This document shows positions 7,475 through 19,279 of a stretch of DNA of 49,714 nt, one piece after another (within the stretch, counting starts at the first letter, position 1; each line of letters starts with the position of its first letter). The stretch covers positions 1-49,714 of the forward strand of contig JAGVOQ010000007.1 of the NCBI GenBank assembly GCA_020052645.1, in the 5' to 3' direction. The notes beneath the pieces are model-generated. The model was not told the origin of the DNA. It did not search any database and saw only the letters and a list, made by a program, of their open reading frames with translations. This stretch comes from Candidatus Omnitrophota bacterium. Lineage in GTDB: Bacteria > Omnitrophota > Gorgyraeia > Velamenicoccales > Velamenicoccaceae. The translations under genes and the position numbers were made by a program.

Positions 7475-7502
7475 ATTATAACATAGAGCATTTTTAAGTC
7501 AA
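7475..7502 (-). promoter_or_regulatory. Sigma-70-type promoter for the rpmH operon
   Basis: On the minus strand TTGACT and TATAAT are separated by 16 bp. The expected transcription start is near 7468, about three bases before the rpmH ATG at 7465. Confidence 0.75.
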
Positions 7503-7537
7503 GAGATTCCTGCGCAATGTCTATAAATAAAATTTTC

Positions 7538-7566
7538 TTGCAATATGAAAAAACGCTTAGTATAAT
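7538..7566 (+). promoter_or_regulatory. Sigma-70-type promoter for dnaA
   Basis: TTGCAA (7538-7543) and TATAAT (7561-7566) are separated by exactly 17 bp. The resulting leader of about 125 bases includes the DnaA box at 7622-7630, which would allow DnaA autoregulation. Confidence 0.75.
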
Positions 7567-7621
7567 GAATCCCCTAAAGGAACAATCCGGCTTTTTTAAA
7601 AATGGTTAAAACGAACGCGCC

Positions 7622-7630
7622 TGTGGATAA
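7622..7630 (-). promoter_or_regulatory. DnaA box
   Basis: TGTGGATAA is the exact reverse complement of the consensus TTATCCACA. It lies between the dnaA promoter and the dnaA start codon. Confidence 0.8.
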
Positions 7631-7698
7631 CTTGTGAACTTTGTTAATTAGCCTCTTTCTCTCGAAGAAGAATTCTTTTTATACCGTCGAGCTCTCAT

Positions 7699-9027
7699 AT
7701 GACATCTACAAAAACCCTCTGGGAACAAATCTGTTCGGCCATTAAACCAAAAATAGGCGAGAGCGCTTTTGAAGCGTGGATCAAACCTATCCAGCCGAAG
7801 TGCGACGAATCGACGCATGCCCTTGTTTTAGAAGTCCCTAATGAATTCTTCAAAGACTGGGTGGCCGAACATTACGGCCTTTTGATCAGCGATTCTTTGA
7901 AAAACTTAAAAACTGACTGCTCCGTACGTTACCATATCAATAATAAATTAGACACGCCTCCCAAGCAGAAGGAAGCCCGAGGCCCGGTAAAAGAGAAGAC
8001 GCTCGATGGTTTTTTCTTAAACCCCAAATACACTTTTGAAAACTTTGTTGTCGGACCGTCTAACCGCTTCACGCACGCCGCCTGTGTAGCCATCGCGGAG
8101 TCACCGGCAAAAGCCTATAACCCGCTTTTTATCTATGGGCGCGTAGGGCTTGGCAAAACCCATCTCATGCAGGCCATATGCCACAAGATTAAAAAAAACA
8201 ACCCGCAAACAAAATTTTATTATACGCCGTCGGAAAAATTCACAATTGAACTCATAAGCGCGATTCAACATCGATCCACCCAAGCATTCCGCGATAAATT
8301 CCGCCACGTGGATGTTCTTTTAATCGACGACATTCATTTTATTGCCAACAAAGAAGCCACCCAGGAAGAATTCTTTCATACATTTAACGCGCTCTACGAC
8401 GCCCATAAACAAATTATAATTTCTTCAGACCGTTCGCCCAAAGAAATCGCGCATCTTGAAGAGCGGCTCGTTTCCAGATTCAGCTGGGGGTTGGTTACAG
8501 ACATCCAGCCGCCAGACGTTGAAACACGCATCGCTATTTTAAAGAAAAAAGTGGAAAACGAATCTATCGCCATACCGGATGAGGTTATTTATTTTATAGC
8601 CGAGATCATCAAGAGCAACATCCGCGAACTGGAAGGGGCCCTGGTCAGGGTGATCGCATATTCATTGCTTCAGGACGAACCCATTAACATCGAAACCACG
8701 AAAAACGTACTAAAAGACCTCCTTAAAGAAGCCTCCCGGCAAATTTCTGTTGAAGAAATACAAAAAAAAGTTGCTGATTATTATAAAATCCTGGTTTCTG
8801 ACCTTAAAACCAAAAAACGAATTAAAAATGTGGTTTTGCCGCGTCAAATCGCCATGTTTTTGGTGCGAGAACTCACAAGCTTGTCTTTGCCTGAGATCGG
8901 ACAGCAGTTTGGGGGCAAAGACCATACCACTGTTTTGCATTCTTATAAAAAAATCAAACTTGAGATCACGCACCACCAAAATTTAAAGAATATCGTTGAA
9001 GAGATTAAACTTAACCTTCAACACTAA
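7699..9027 (+). CDS. dnaA: Chromosomal replication initiator DnaA
   Basis: This 442-residue protein opens the origin and recruits the helicase. Domain I (residues 1-75) contains FEAWIKPIQP. The AAA+ domain begins near YTFENFVVGPSNRFTHAA, with Walker A GRVGLGKTHL at about 149-158 and Walker B LLIDDIHF near 211. The Walker A second residue is R where most DnaA have G (GGVGLGKT), but the GxxxxGKT pattern is intact. Domain IV ends with the DnaA signature GGKDHTTVLHSYKKI. The short linker is consistent with a compact DnaA. It follows its own promoter and a DnaA box. Confidence 0.97.
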   Translation: MTSTKTLWEQICSAIKPKIGESAFEAWIKPIQPKCDESTHALVLEVPNEFFKDWVAEHYGLLISDSLKNLKTDCSVRYHINNKLDTPPKQKEARGPVKEKTLDGFFLNPKYTFENFVVGPSNRFTHAACVAIAESPAKAYNPLFIYGRVGLGKTHLMQAICHKIKKNNPQTKFYYTPSEKFTIELISAIQHRSTQAFRDKFRHVDVLLIDDIHFIANKEATQEEFFHTFNALYDAHKQIIISSDRSPKEIAHLEERLVSRFSWGLVTDIQPPDVETRIAILKKKVENESIAIPDEVIYFIAEIIKSNIRELEGALVRVIAYSLLQDEPINIETTKNVLKDLLKEASRQISVEEIQKKVADYYKILVSDLKTKKRIKNVVLPRQIAMFLVRELTSLSLPEIGQQFGGKDHTTVLHSYKKIKLEITHHQNLKNIVEEIKLNLQH

Positions 9028-9172
9028 ATAGATTTTATTAAACAAGTTCTTAACAATTTTTTTTGATGTTAGTTAATAATTTACCCCTTGTTACAATGTT
9101 TTCAACAGAATCCAAACACACTGCTACTACAACTATTTATCTTTAAAATTATTAGTACTTAGGAGGATCGCC
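9028..9172 (+). promoter_or_regulatory. dnaA-dnaN intergenic region
   Basis: This 145-bp AT-rich gap ends in a perfect AGGAGG ribosome binding site seven bases before the dnaN ATG. TACAAT near 9099 could be a -10 box but no good -35 is evident. I see no consensus DnaA box. Confidence 0.35.
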
Positions 9173-10288
9173 ATGAAGATTAAAGTGAGTAAAGGAGAGT
9201 TGCTTAAAGGAGTCCAGGTTGTAGGAAATATTATAACTCCTAAAAACATGTTGCCTATTCTTTCAAATATTTTATTTGAAACAACCAAGAATAAACTGCG
9301 GTTAACCACTACGGATTTAGACATCGGAATCTCCGTAACCCTTGATGCTGAAATACTTGAAGCAGGCGCCATTACTATTCCAACCAAAAGGCTTAGTGAT
9401 GTCATTAAAGAATTGCCAGAAGGGAGTGTGGGAATTAGCACTAAAAAAAACAACATTGTGGATATTCAGTTAGGAACCTGTGAATTTAAGTTGATGGGGT
9501 TGCCTAAAGAAGAATTTCCAAAACTTCCCGAGTTTAAAGATAAAGAGGTTGTCACTTTAGAGCAGCAAGTTTTAAAAACAATGCTCCAATTAACCTCTTT
9601 TGCTATTTCTCATGAAGAAACAAGGTATGTTTTAAATGGTTTGTTGTTTGAGCTTAAAAGTGGGTCCGGAGAGCAAGGGGCTGAGTCTAGTGTCAAATTT
9701 GTGGGCACAGATGGCCGGAGATTGGCCGTGGTTGAAAAGAAACTAAAAACAAAAACACACAAAGACATTAAAATCATCCTTCCTTATAAAACAGTTCAGG
9801 AGTTGTTGCGTAATTTAAAAGAAGAAGGGGAAGTCTTTTTGGTTATCGGCAACAATCAGGCTTTTTTTGAAATGGACGGCATTGTGATTATTTCTCGTCT
9901 CATTGAAGGAGACTTTCCTGATTATCAAAAAGTCATTCCTCATTCTTCAGCCACAAAGATTCGATTGAATAAGGAGGATTTTATCCTTGTTTTGCGCCGG
10001 GCTAATTTGTTTACAACGCCGGATTTTCAAGCGGTCCGTTTTGAATTATTTAAAAACAAGCTTGTTGTTTCTAAGTCAACGCCGGATGTGGGAGAGTTTA
10101 GGGAAGAAATTGCTATTGAGTATTCCGGCAAAGAGCTGGTGATCGGGTTTAATCCGGGTTATTTGCTGGACATGTTAAAACATTGGCGTGAGGACGAGGT
10201 CTTGTTGGAATTGTTTGACACTGAAAAACCGGGTGTTGTGCGCACGGCTGAGTATACCTATATCGTTCAACCTATGAGATTGGCGTAA
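9173..10288 (+). CDS. dnaN: DNA polymerase III beta sliding clamp
   Basis: The 371-residue clamp encircles DNA and tethers polymerases. The N-terminal KIKVSKGELLKGVQVVGNII, the LTTTDLDIGI segment near residue 45, the FVGTDGRRLAVVE stretch near 176 and the C-terminal YIVQPMRLA (family YxVMPMRL) are typical. Three homologous domains of about 120 residues fit the length. It follows dnaA and precedes dciA and gyrB, a standard origin order with recF absent. Confidence 0.96.
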   Translation: MKIKVSKGELLKGVQVVGNIITPKNMLPILSNILFETTKNKLRLTTTDLDIGISVTLDAEILEAGAITIPTKRLSDVIKELPEGSVGISTKKNNIVDIQLGTCEFKLMGLPKEEFPKLPEFKDKEVVTLEQQVLKTMLQLTSFAISHEETRYVLNGLLFELKSGSGEQGAESSVKFVGTDGRRLAVVEKKLKTKTHKDIKIILPYKTVQELLRNLKEEGEVFLVIGNNQAFFEMDGIVIISRLIEGDFPDYQKVIPHSSATKIRLNKEDFILVLRRANLFTTPDFQAVRFELFKNKLVVSKSTPDVGEFREEIAIEYSGKELVIGFNPGYLLDMLKHWREDEVLLELFDTEKPGVVRTAEYTYIVQPMRLA

Positions 10289-10361
10289 AAAGCGCAAAGG
10301 CTTTAGTTAGCGCATCATGCGTAGCTGTTTAAGTGTATTTTTGCCTGCGCGGGAATTTGAC

Positions 10362-10643
10362 ATGGAAAAGATCAGAGATGTTTTAAAAAGTGTCCTGCAT
10401 GATATAGAAAAGAAACAAAAAGCTAAGGGTTTGGATAAGGTCCTTGGTGTCTGGAAGAGGGCTGTGGGCGAGGCTGTTTATCCGCATACAAAAATTGTCC
10501 ATTTGACAAAAGATCGAATTAGGGTTAATGTAGATAATTCAGCAAGGCTTTATGAATTGAATTTAAAGAAAAAAGCCGTTTTAAGAGAGTTAACAAAGGG
10601 TTGTGGGATCGAAGAAATTGTCTTGCGGTTGGGCGGTGTTTGA
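10362..10643 (+). CDS. dciA: DciA-like DUF721 protein (probable helicase-loading factor)
   Basis: The 93-residue product matches the DUF721 family, in which DciA helps load the replicative helicase DnaB in bacteria lacking DnaC or DnaI. Visible features are VLGVWKRAVGEAVYPHT (family pattern WxxxVGxxxxxHT) and the KDRIRVNVDNSARLYEL strand-helix segment. I place the start at ATG 10362, preceded by GGGAATTTGAC. An in-frame upstream ATG at 10317 lacks a ribosome binding site. Location between dnaN and gyrB, where recF often lies, fits a replication role. Confidence 0.8.
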   Translation: MEKIRDVLKSVLHDIEKKQKAKGLDKVLGVWKRAVGEAVYPHTKIVHLTKDRIRVNVDNSARLYELNLKKKAVLRELTKGCGIEEIVLRLGGV

Positions 10644-10657
10644 AGCGAGAGGGGTAA

Positions 10658-14389
<3,732 letters not shown>

Positions 14390-14395
14390 GCAAAT

Positions 14396-14424
14396 CCCGT
14401 TAGAGAACAAAGTCCTCTAACGGG
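14396..14424 (+). other. Perfect 10-bp hairpin after gyrB
   Basis: CCCGTTAGAG (14396-14405) and CTCTAACGGG (14415-14424) are perfectly complementary around a nine-base loop. No T-run follows (GCAAAAGG), so it is not a standard intrinsic terminator. It may stabilise the gyrB transcript end. Confidence 0.6.
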
Positions 14425-14508
14425 GCAAAAGGCAGAGGATTTATTTAATGCAAAAAGCTGGATGTTCGTTTTAGTGTGGGTTGTAAAGAAGGACACAGGG
14501 AGGAACTC

Positions 14509-15339
14509 ATGGATAAAAACGCAAGTACCACTATAAGCATGTTTGGAATTTTGAGCGACGCGTTTAGGGCTTATAGGCGAAGATTTCTTTCTATCGTGGC
14601 CATCTGTAGTTTAAATGTTTTTTTCTTTAAACTCTTGCAGTTGGCGCTGCCGTTAAGCAAGTCTGAAACACCCGTACCTATTCAGATTTTCTTTTCGCTT
14701 TTATTTTTTTGCGCGTGGCTGGTGGTGCTCGGGTTGGGGGCTTTTTTAAATATTCTGATCATAAATAATATTAGATCTCAGGAAAAAAATCTTTCGTTCG
14801 CAGCGTCATTTGATGACGCGCGTGGACGCATCATTCCTTATTTAAAGGCGTATTTTCTCCAAGTAGCTATGGTCTTGGCTTTTCTGGTGCCGGCTTTTTT
14901 CGTTCAGACATTCGGCCGTTTTGTTTATTTGTCGCAGCAGCCTGTTTTCTCTCCACATGCGCGCATGGTGGTTCTTTTGATCACCAGTACGATTTTTGTC
15001 ACATTGTTGATCGCGGCTTTTTGGTATCTTTTCTTTTTTTCACTCAGCCCCCTTGTTAATGCCTTTGAGAATGTTGGGGCTCGACGAGCTTTGCGGGAAA
15101 GCCGACTGCGTGTCAAGGGGAATGCTTTGCGTTATTTAGGAGTTTTTTCAATTATTGTTTTAACCTACTTTTTCGTCGGGTTAGTGGCTTTGGCCATTGT
15201 CATGATCTTTACTAAAGATCCTTTTATTTTTCGTAAGATTGATCCTGTGTTGATGACGCTTTTTATCCCCCTGGGGATTTCGGCCTGGTGGATGAGCTAT
15301 CAACGGCTTACAGAAATATCAAAAGATCGGCATGTTTAA
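14509..15339 (+). CDS. Six-helix integral membrane protein of unknown function
   Basis: The 276-residue protein starts at ATG 14509 behind GGGAGGAACTC, a strong ribosome binding site. About six hydrophobic segments are visible (residues near 28-50, 65-95, 120-145, 155-185, 205-230 and 245-265). After the first helix comes an SFDDARGRIIPYLKAYF amphipathic region. The pattern (polar FxDAFxAYRRRF start, paired helices, ARRALRESRLRVKG loop) resembles DUF-type membrane proteins related to the GPDPase membrane domain, but I do not assign a function. It lies between gyrB and gyrA. Confidence 0.72.
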   Translation: MDKNASTTISMFGILSDAFRAYRRRFLSIVAICSLNVFFFKLLQLALPLSKSETPVPIQIFFSLLFFCAWLVVLGLGAFLNILIINNIRSQEKNLSFAASFDDARGRIIPYLKAYFLQVAMVLAFLVPAFFVQTFGRFVYLSQQPVFSPHARMVVLLITSTIFVTLLIAAFWYLFFFSLSPLVNAFENVGARRALRESRLRVKGNALRYLGVFSIIVLTYFFVGLVALAIVMIFTKDPFIFRKIDPVLMTLFIPLGISAWWMSYQRLTEISKDRHV

Positions 15340-15434
15340 TTTTCAATCATCAATTTCTAAATTCAAGATAATATTTCAGGAATCAATGAACAAAGCTTCT
15401 TAGGAGCAAAATTAAGGAAAGACTCCTTGTTTAG

Positions 15435-15485
15435 CACAGAAAGTGTAGGCCTACCTAATTCCATATAAGGGTAGGGCCTAAGCAC
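15435..15485 (+). ncRNA. Stem-loop module M1 (partial leader element)
   Basis: CACAGAAAGTG precedes TAGGCC (15446-15451) pairing with GGCCTA (15475-15480). The same architecture with compensatory base changes occurs at 15564-15598 (TAGACC/GGTCTA), 15611-15690 (TAGCCC/GGGCTA) and 35766-35800 (TAGCCC/GGGCTA). It appears to be a duplicated module of the leader element described at 15488-15723. Confidence 0.5.
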
Positions 15486-15487
15486 TT

Positions 15488-15723
15488 GGTATTTTCCTGC
15501 CATGGTAAACCGGCATGAAATTACCTGCGTAAACTGCGGAGTTAATTTTGTAATCCAGAAGGATAGACCTAACCCAATCCAAATAAGGGTAGGGTCTAAC
15601 ACAGAAAGTGTAGCCCTGCCGCAGAAAGCGGCATACCGGCCTGTCCATAAAGGCCGGGTATAGAAAGATTCCGAATAGAGGAAGGGGCTAAGGAAGAAAC
15701 ACCATTAAGAGAGGCAAAGTTAA
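15488..15723 (+). ncRNA. Structured leader element A, upstream of gyrA
   Basis: The 5' stem GGTATTTTC/GAAATTACC encloses a GCC..GGTAA..CCGGC loop. It is followed by a core stem TTAATTTTG (15542-15550) with CAAAGTTAA (15715-15723) that includes the A of the gyrA ATG. Between the core arms lie several stem-loops, including TAGACC/GGTCTA, TAGCCC/GGGCTA and a strong ATACCGGCCT/AGGCCGGGTAT hairpin. Related elements lie directly upstream of the lipoprotein gene (35843) and tadB (36752). The same strand and position in all three argue for a cis-acting RNA that masks the translation start. It matches no riboswitch class I can recognise. Confidence 0.6.
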
Positions 15724-18170
15724 TGTACGCGCAAAATGAAAAAATAATTCCGGTTTGCATTGAAGAGGAAATGAAGAGCTCGTATCTTTCTTACGCGATG
15801 AGCGTTATTGTCGGTCGCGCCCTTCCTGACGTCAAAGACGGTCTTAAGCCCGTACATCGCAGGATCCTCTATGCGATGCATGAGCTTAATTTAGATCATA
15901 GCAAGCCTTATAAAAAATCAGCTCGTATCGTCGGTGAAGTCTTAGGTAAATATCATCCGCACGGTGACACCGCGGTTTATGAAACTCTTGTGAGGCTTGT
16001 TCAGGATTTTTCGCTTCGCTATCCCTTGGCCGAAGGCCAGGGGAACTTTGGTTCTGTGGACGGCGATGCTGCGGCAGCCATGCGTTATACAGAAGCGCGC
16101 CTGGCCGCTATCTCCAATGAGATGCTGGCGGATATCGATAAAGATACAGTTGATTTTGTTCCTAATTTTGATGCGTCTTTACAAGAACCCATTCTTTTGC
16201 CTTCTGCGCTCCCTAATCTTTTGGTTAATGGATCCAGCGGTATCGCGGTTGGTATGGCGACCAATATTCCCCCGCATAACTTGACGGAAGTTGTTGACGG
16301 TATCGCATACTTAATCGATCATCCGGATGCCGAGATTAAGGAATTGATGAAATTTGTCAAAGGGCCTGATTTTCCGACGGGCGGAATTATCTGCGGCCGT
16401 AGCGGCATCAAAGACGCCCTTGAAAGCGGGCGGGGAAAGATAATGCTTCGCGCCCGTGTTTCCATCGAGCGCCAGAAGAGCGGCAAAGACAATATTCTGA
16501 TCACGGAAATCCCATATCAGGTCAACAAGACCACTTTGATTGAAACCATCGCCGATTTAGTTCAGGAAAAGAAAGTTGAAGGCATCAGTGACCTGCGCGA
16601 TGAATCCGATAAAGACGGTATGCGCATTGTTATTGAGCTTAAGCGCGATACCGAACCCCAGATCATCCTCAATCAGCTTTATAAACATACGCAGATGGAA
16701 ACAACATTCGGCATTATAACGCTGGCCTTGGTCGATGGGCGTCCTAGGGTTTTAAACCTTAAGCAGGTGATGCGTTGTTACGTGGACCATCGTAAGGTGA
16801 TCGTTCGTCGACGGACACAGTTTGAATTGGATAAGGCTTTAAAACGCGCCCATATTCTGGAAGGGTTGAAGATCGCGTTAAAATATCTTGATAAAATTAT
16901 TAAGACCATCCGTGAATCCAAAAATACGCTGGAAGCGAAAAAGGCGTTGATGAAAAATTTTGATTTATCGGATATCCAGGCCCAGGCAATTCTAGAAATG
17001 CAGTTGCAGCGCTTGACGGCCCTGGAGCGGGATAAGATTGAAAGCGAATACTTAGACCTTTTAAAGCAAATTGAGAAATACCGGGCGATTCTGACATCAG
17101 AAAAAATGGTCGAAGAGATCATTAAGGAAGAGCTGGCCACTTTAAAAAAGAAATACGGCGATGAGCGTCGCACGGAAATTATCGGCGAAGTGGAAGATAT
17201 TGAACTCGAGGATTTGATTGCTGAAGAAGACATGGTGATCACGATTTCTCATGAGGGTTATATCAAGCGTTTGGCCATGAGCGCCTATCGTAAGCAAAAG
17301 CGAGGCGGCAAAGGTGTTTCGGCCATGGAGACGCGCGAAGAAGATTTTGTCGAGCATCTATTTATTGCCTCGACCAAAGATTATCTTTTAGTGTTTACGG
17401 ATCAAGGTCGCCTGCACTGGATCAAAGTTTATGAAATCCCTCAGGCATCGCGCCAGTCCAAGGGCAAAGCTATTATTAATATTTTGCAGTTAGCGGCTAA
17501 GGAGAAACTCGCGGCTGTTTTGCCGGTCAAAGAATTCTCCGACGATAAATCAATTGTTTTGTGCTCAAAACAGGGCGTTATCAAGAAGACGGTGCTTTCT
17601 GCGTTCGCAAATCCCAGGAAAGGCGGCATTGTCGCCATGGGGTTGGATAAAGATGACGGTGTGATGGGGGCAAAACTTACAGACAGCAATCAAGATATTC
17701 TGTTGGCGACATCTCAAGGGAAAGCTATTCGTTTTCAAGAAAAGCAAATCCGAGAAATGGGTCGTCAGGCCAAAGGTGTCAGGGGCATTTCTTTAGCGAA
17801 AAAAGACGAAGTTATTGGTATGGAGATTGTTTCTGCTGATTTGACCAAGACAGGAGCGACCATTTTAACCGTTACGTCTTCAGGTTTTGCAAAGCGCACG
17901 GTTATCGATGAGTACCGCATCCAGTCGCGCGGCGGCAAAGGCGTTATCAACGTGAAGGTGACAGCAAAAAATGGCGCAGCTGTGGCTTTGAATTGTGTTT
18001 TGCCAGACGACGAATTAATGACAATCACGCAACAGGGCATGATGGTGCGTTGTCCTGTGAAAGATATCCGCGAAACAGGGCGTAACGCTGTAGGCGTGCG
18101 TTTGATTGCTTTGGATAAGGGCGATGTTGTTACATCTGTTGCCAAGATTATTGCAAAAGAAGAAGAATGA
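15723..18170 (+). CDS. gyrA: DNA gyrase subunit A
   Basis: This 815-residue subunit performs DNA cleavage and strand passage with GyrB. The catalytic tyrosine is Tyr122 in [10 protein letters not shown], at the same position as in E. coli. The quinolone-contact region reads [11 protein letters not shown], giving Thr83 and Glu87. The C-terminal beta-pinwheel carries a GyrA box variant, QKRGGKG, near residue 523, so true gyrase wrapping activity is expected. The ATG is chosen because a GAGG lies eight bases upstream and the N-terminus [20 protein letters not shown] aligns with the family. The start codon lies within the 3' arm of leader element A. Confidence 0.96.
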   Translation: MYAQNEKIIPVCIEEEMKSSYLSYAMSVIVGRALPDVKDGLKPVHRRILYAMHELNLDHSKPYKKSARIVGEVLGKYHPHGDTAVYETLVRLVQDFSLRYPLAEGQGNFGSVDGDAAAAMRYTEARLAAISNEMLADIDKDTVDFVPNFDASLQEPILLPSALPNLLVNGSSGIAVGMATNIPPHNLTEVVDGIAYLIDHPDAEIKELMKFVKGPDFPTGGIICGRSGIKDALESGRGKIMLRARVSIERQKSGKDNILITEIPYQVNKTTLIETIADLVQEKKVEGISDLRDESDKDGMRIVIELKRDTEPQIILNQLYKHTQMETTFGIITLALVDGRPRVLNLKQVMRCYVDHRKVIVRRRTQFELDKALKRAHILEGLKIALKYLDKIIKTIRESKNTLEAKKALMKNFDLSDIQAQAILEMQLQRLTALERDKIESEYLDLLKQIEKYRAILTSEKMVEEIIKEELATLKKKYGDERRTEIIGEVEDIELEDLIAEEDMVITISHEGYIKRLAMSAYRKQKRGGKGVSAMETREEDFVEHLFIASTKDYLLVFTDQGRLHWIKVYEIPQASRQSKGKAIINILQLAAKEKLAAVLPVKEFSDDKSIVLCSKQGVIKKTVLSAFANPRKGGIVAMGLDKDDGVMGAKLTDSNQDILLATSQGKAIRFQEKQIREMGRQAKGVRGISLAKKDEVIGMEIVSADLTKTGATILTVTSSGFAKRTVIDEYRIQSRGGKGVINVKVTAKNGAAVALNCVLPDDELMTITQQGMMVRCPVKDIRETGRNAVGVRLIALDKGDVVTSVAKIIAKEEE

Positions 18171-18403
18171 TTCAGTCGATAGCTGATAGACAATAGTCTA
18201 TAGGCTAAAAATAATAAATTAATATTTTTTCTTCTTTGACTTTGTTCTTAACTATTGTCTATCGACTATAGACTGATTCGGCGGATAGCCTGTTCGGAAA
18301 ATGCGGGCACTAACATAAAAATAGTAAATTAATATTCTTTCTTTTTATTTTGTTCTTATCCATCGTCTATTGTCTATAGACTATCGACTATAGACTGATT
18401 CGG
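18171..18403. repeat. AT-rich direct and inverted repeats after gyrA
   Basis: Two direct copies (about 18204-18282 and 18311-18404) share an AATAAATTAATATT...TTTGTTCTTA region and end in GACTATAGACTGATTCGGC. The preceding stretch (18173-18205) is an inverted version (ATTCAGTCGATAG...GACAATAGTCTATAG). No open reading frame is present. The block could form a long stem at the gyrA 3' end. It looks like degenerate repeats rather than a gene. Confidence 0.5.
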
Positions 18404-18474
18404 CCCCATCCCGTAAAGCGCCTTTTAGGCGCCACGAGATAGGTGCCGCGTGATGAACAAAGTGAATTTTACGC

Positions 18475-18552
18475 GGCCCCATCGTCTAGCCTGGTCTAGG
18501 ACGTCAGCTTCTCAAGCTGTAGACACCGGTTCAAATCCGGTTGGGGCTACCA
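18475..18552 (+). tRNA. tRNA-Glu (anticodon CTC)
   Basis: The acceptor GGCCCCA pairs with TGGGGCT (one G-U pair). The anticodon loop TTCTCAA gives CTC, the T-arm is CCGGTTCAAATCCGG, and the genome encodes ACCA at the end. Two further partial copies of its 3' end follow at 18648-18667 and 18788-18801, a pattern typical of integration at tRNA genes. Confidence 0.94.
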
Positions 18553-18647
18553 ACTAGCTTTATCGGTTCTCCCGCCAAAAATCGGCGGGATTAATTCCGG
18601 CATAAAAGTTATGTTCACTGGCGTTCCATAACTTTTGCCGTCATTAT

Positions 18648-18667
18648 AAATCCGGTTGGGGCTACCA
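18648..18667 (+). repeat. Partial tRNA-Glu 3' end, copy 2 (att-like)
   Basis: AAATCCGGTTGGGGCTACCA is identical to the last 20 bases of tRNA-Glu (18533-18552) and has no tRNA body before it. The 95-bp segment between the copies holds two hairpins (18570-18590; 18599-18639) and no gene. Confidence 0.75.
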
Positions 18668-18787
18668 GAATTCTTCTCGGTAAATCTCAAACAAATATTC
18701 CGCAACAACATCGAGACAATCCGTCCTTGTTCGCTTCGCTCACAAGGACTTCGCTGTATGCGCCTAAAGGCGCACAATGTGGTGCTT

Positions 18788-18801
18788 GGTTGGGGCTACC
18801 A
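18788..18801 (+). repeat. Partial tRNA-Glu 3' end, copy 3 (att-like)
   Basis: GGTTGGGGCTACCA again matches the tRNA-Glu 3' end. Copies 2 and 3 both continue GAATTC, so a roughly 134-bp unit is flanked by 20-bp direct repeats. That unit holds hairpins GTCCTTGT/ACAAGGAC (18723-18749) and TGCGCCTAAAGGCGCA (18759-18774) and no convincing gene. Confidence 0.65.
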
Positions 18802-18869
18802 GAATTCCTTCCCTGCGCAAGAGTAATTGTTTTTCCTCACAGTGTCATACCCCCAGAGTCATTTTTTGT

Positions 18870-18898
18870 TTGCTTTTTAGAAACGGAAATGGTAAACT
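18870..18898 (+). promoter_or_regulatory. Candidate promoter of the HTH/Doc operon
   Basis: TTGCTT (18870-18875) and TAAACT (18893-18898) are separated by 17 bp. The -10 box lies inside a perfect 19-bp palindrome (18892-18910), which fits repression by the operon's own HTH protein. Confidence 0.45.
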
Positions 18899-18980
18899 AA
18901 GTTAGTTTACATATGTTAATAATAGGCATGAAGATTAACTTACGTTAAGCGAATAAATTAAGTTAACAAAAGTTAATAAC
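18892..18980 (+). promoter_or_regulatory. Operator array with GTTAA motifs
   Basis: GTAAACTAAGTTAGTTTAC (18892-18910) is a perfect palindrome with nine-base arms. Further dyads are TTAACTTACGTTAA (18935-18948) and AGTTAACAAAAGTTAA near 18961. The shared GTTAA half-site and the position upstream of an HTH gene suggest autoregulation. Confidence 0.6.
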
Positions 18981-19009
18981 ATTTTCATAACTTATTTGAG
19001 GGGTGTCGG

Positions 19010-19279
19010 ATGGAAAAAATCGAATATTTTAGCATAGCCCAAGTAGCGAAGATATTAAAAATAAGCAGGGTAGCTGTTTATCAGAAAGTAAAAAAAGGAC
19101 AATTGCCTGCTATAAGGATTGGGAAGATTTACGCAATTCCCAAGGAGAGTATTATATTAAAAATTAGAAGAATAAAAGGGCATTCTTTGAAGCCTGAAGA
19201 AAAAGATAAGATAAAGATGGCCGTAGACAGAACCATGAAAGAGTATGGTGAAGTGATAAAAATGTTGGGGGCAGAATAG
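19010..19279 (+). CDS. Excisionase-fold HTH protein, probable antitoxin
   Basis: The 89-residue protein carries an N-terminal MerR/AlpA-type helix-turn-helix: YFSIAQVAKILKISRVAVYQ, then KKGQLPAIRIGKIYAIPKES, the layout of the helix_turn_helix_17/excisionase family. The remaining C-terminal helix (about 55-89) is charged and could bind the toxin. It is followed immediately by a Doc-like gene overlapping by one base (TAGTG), an arrangement typical of toxin-antitoxin pairs. A palindromic operator array lies upstream, supporting autoregulation. GAGGGGTGTCGG precedes the ATG as ribosome binding site. Confidence 0.75.
   Translation: MEKIEYFSIAQVAKILKISRVAVYQKVKKGQLPAIRIGKIYAIPKESIILKIRRIKGHSLKPEEKDKIKMAVDRTMKEYGEVIKMLGAE

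Larger units (their letters stand above)
7466..7698. other. Candidate replication origin between rpmH and dnaA
   Basis: This 233-bp intergenic region separates two divergent operons beside dnaA and contains one perfect DnaA box (7622-7630) plus AT-rich tracts. The rpmH/dnaA interval and dnaA/dnaN interval are frequent oriC locations. Only one consensus box is evident, so the origin could extend elsewhere; a strand-composition switch could not be measured by eye. Confidence 0.45.

Noticed and set aside
7699-9027. DnaA with broken Walker A (GRVGLGKT)
   Set aside because: The GxxxxGKT pattern is complete; only the second glycine is changed to Arg, so no loss of function is claimed.
14396-14424. 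Intrinsic terminator after gyrB
   Set aside because: The stem is perfect but there is no following T-run, so it is listed only as a hairpin.
15363-15602. Minus-strand open frame in the gyrA leader
   Set aside because: It covers repeat modules, has no recognised family and opposes the structured leader elements.
15488-15723. Known riboswitch (c-di-GMP, SAM-I, cobalamin) upstream of gyrA
   Set aside because: Short matches such as GCGGGGTTA exist in the related copies, but the conserved core motifs and helical order of those classes are absent.
18648-18801. Additional tRNA genes after tRNA-Glu
   Set aside because: Only the 3' end of tRNA-Glu is repeated; there is no anticodon arm or 5' half, so they are att-like repeats.
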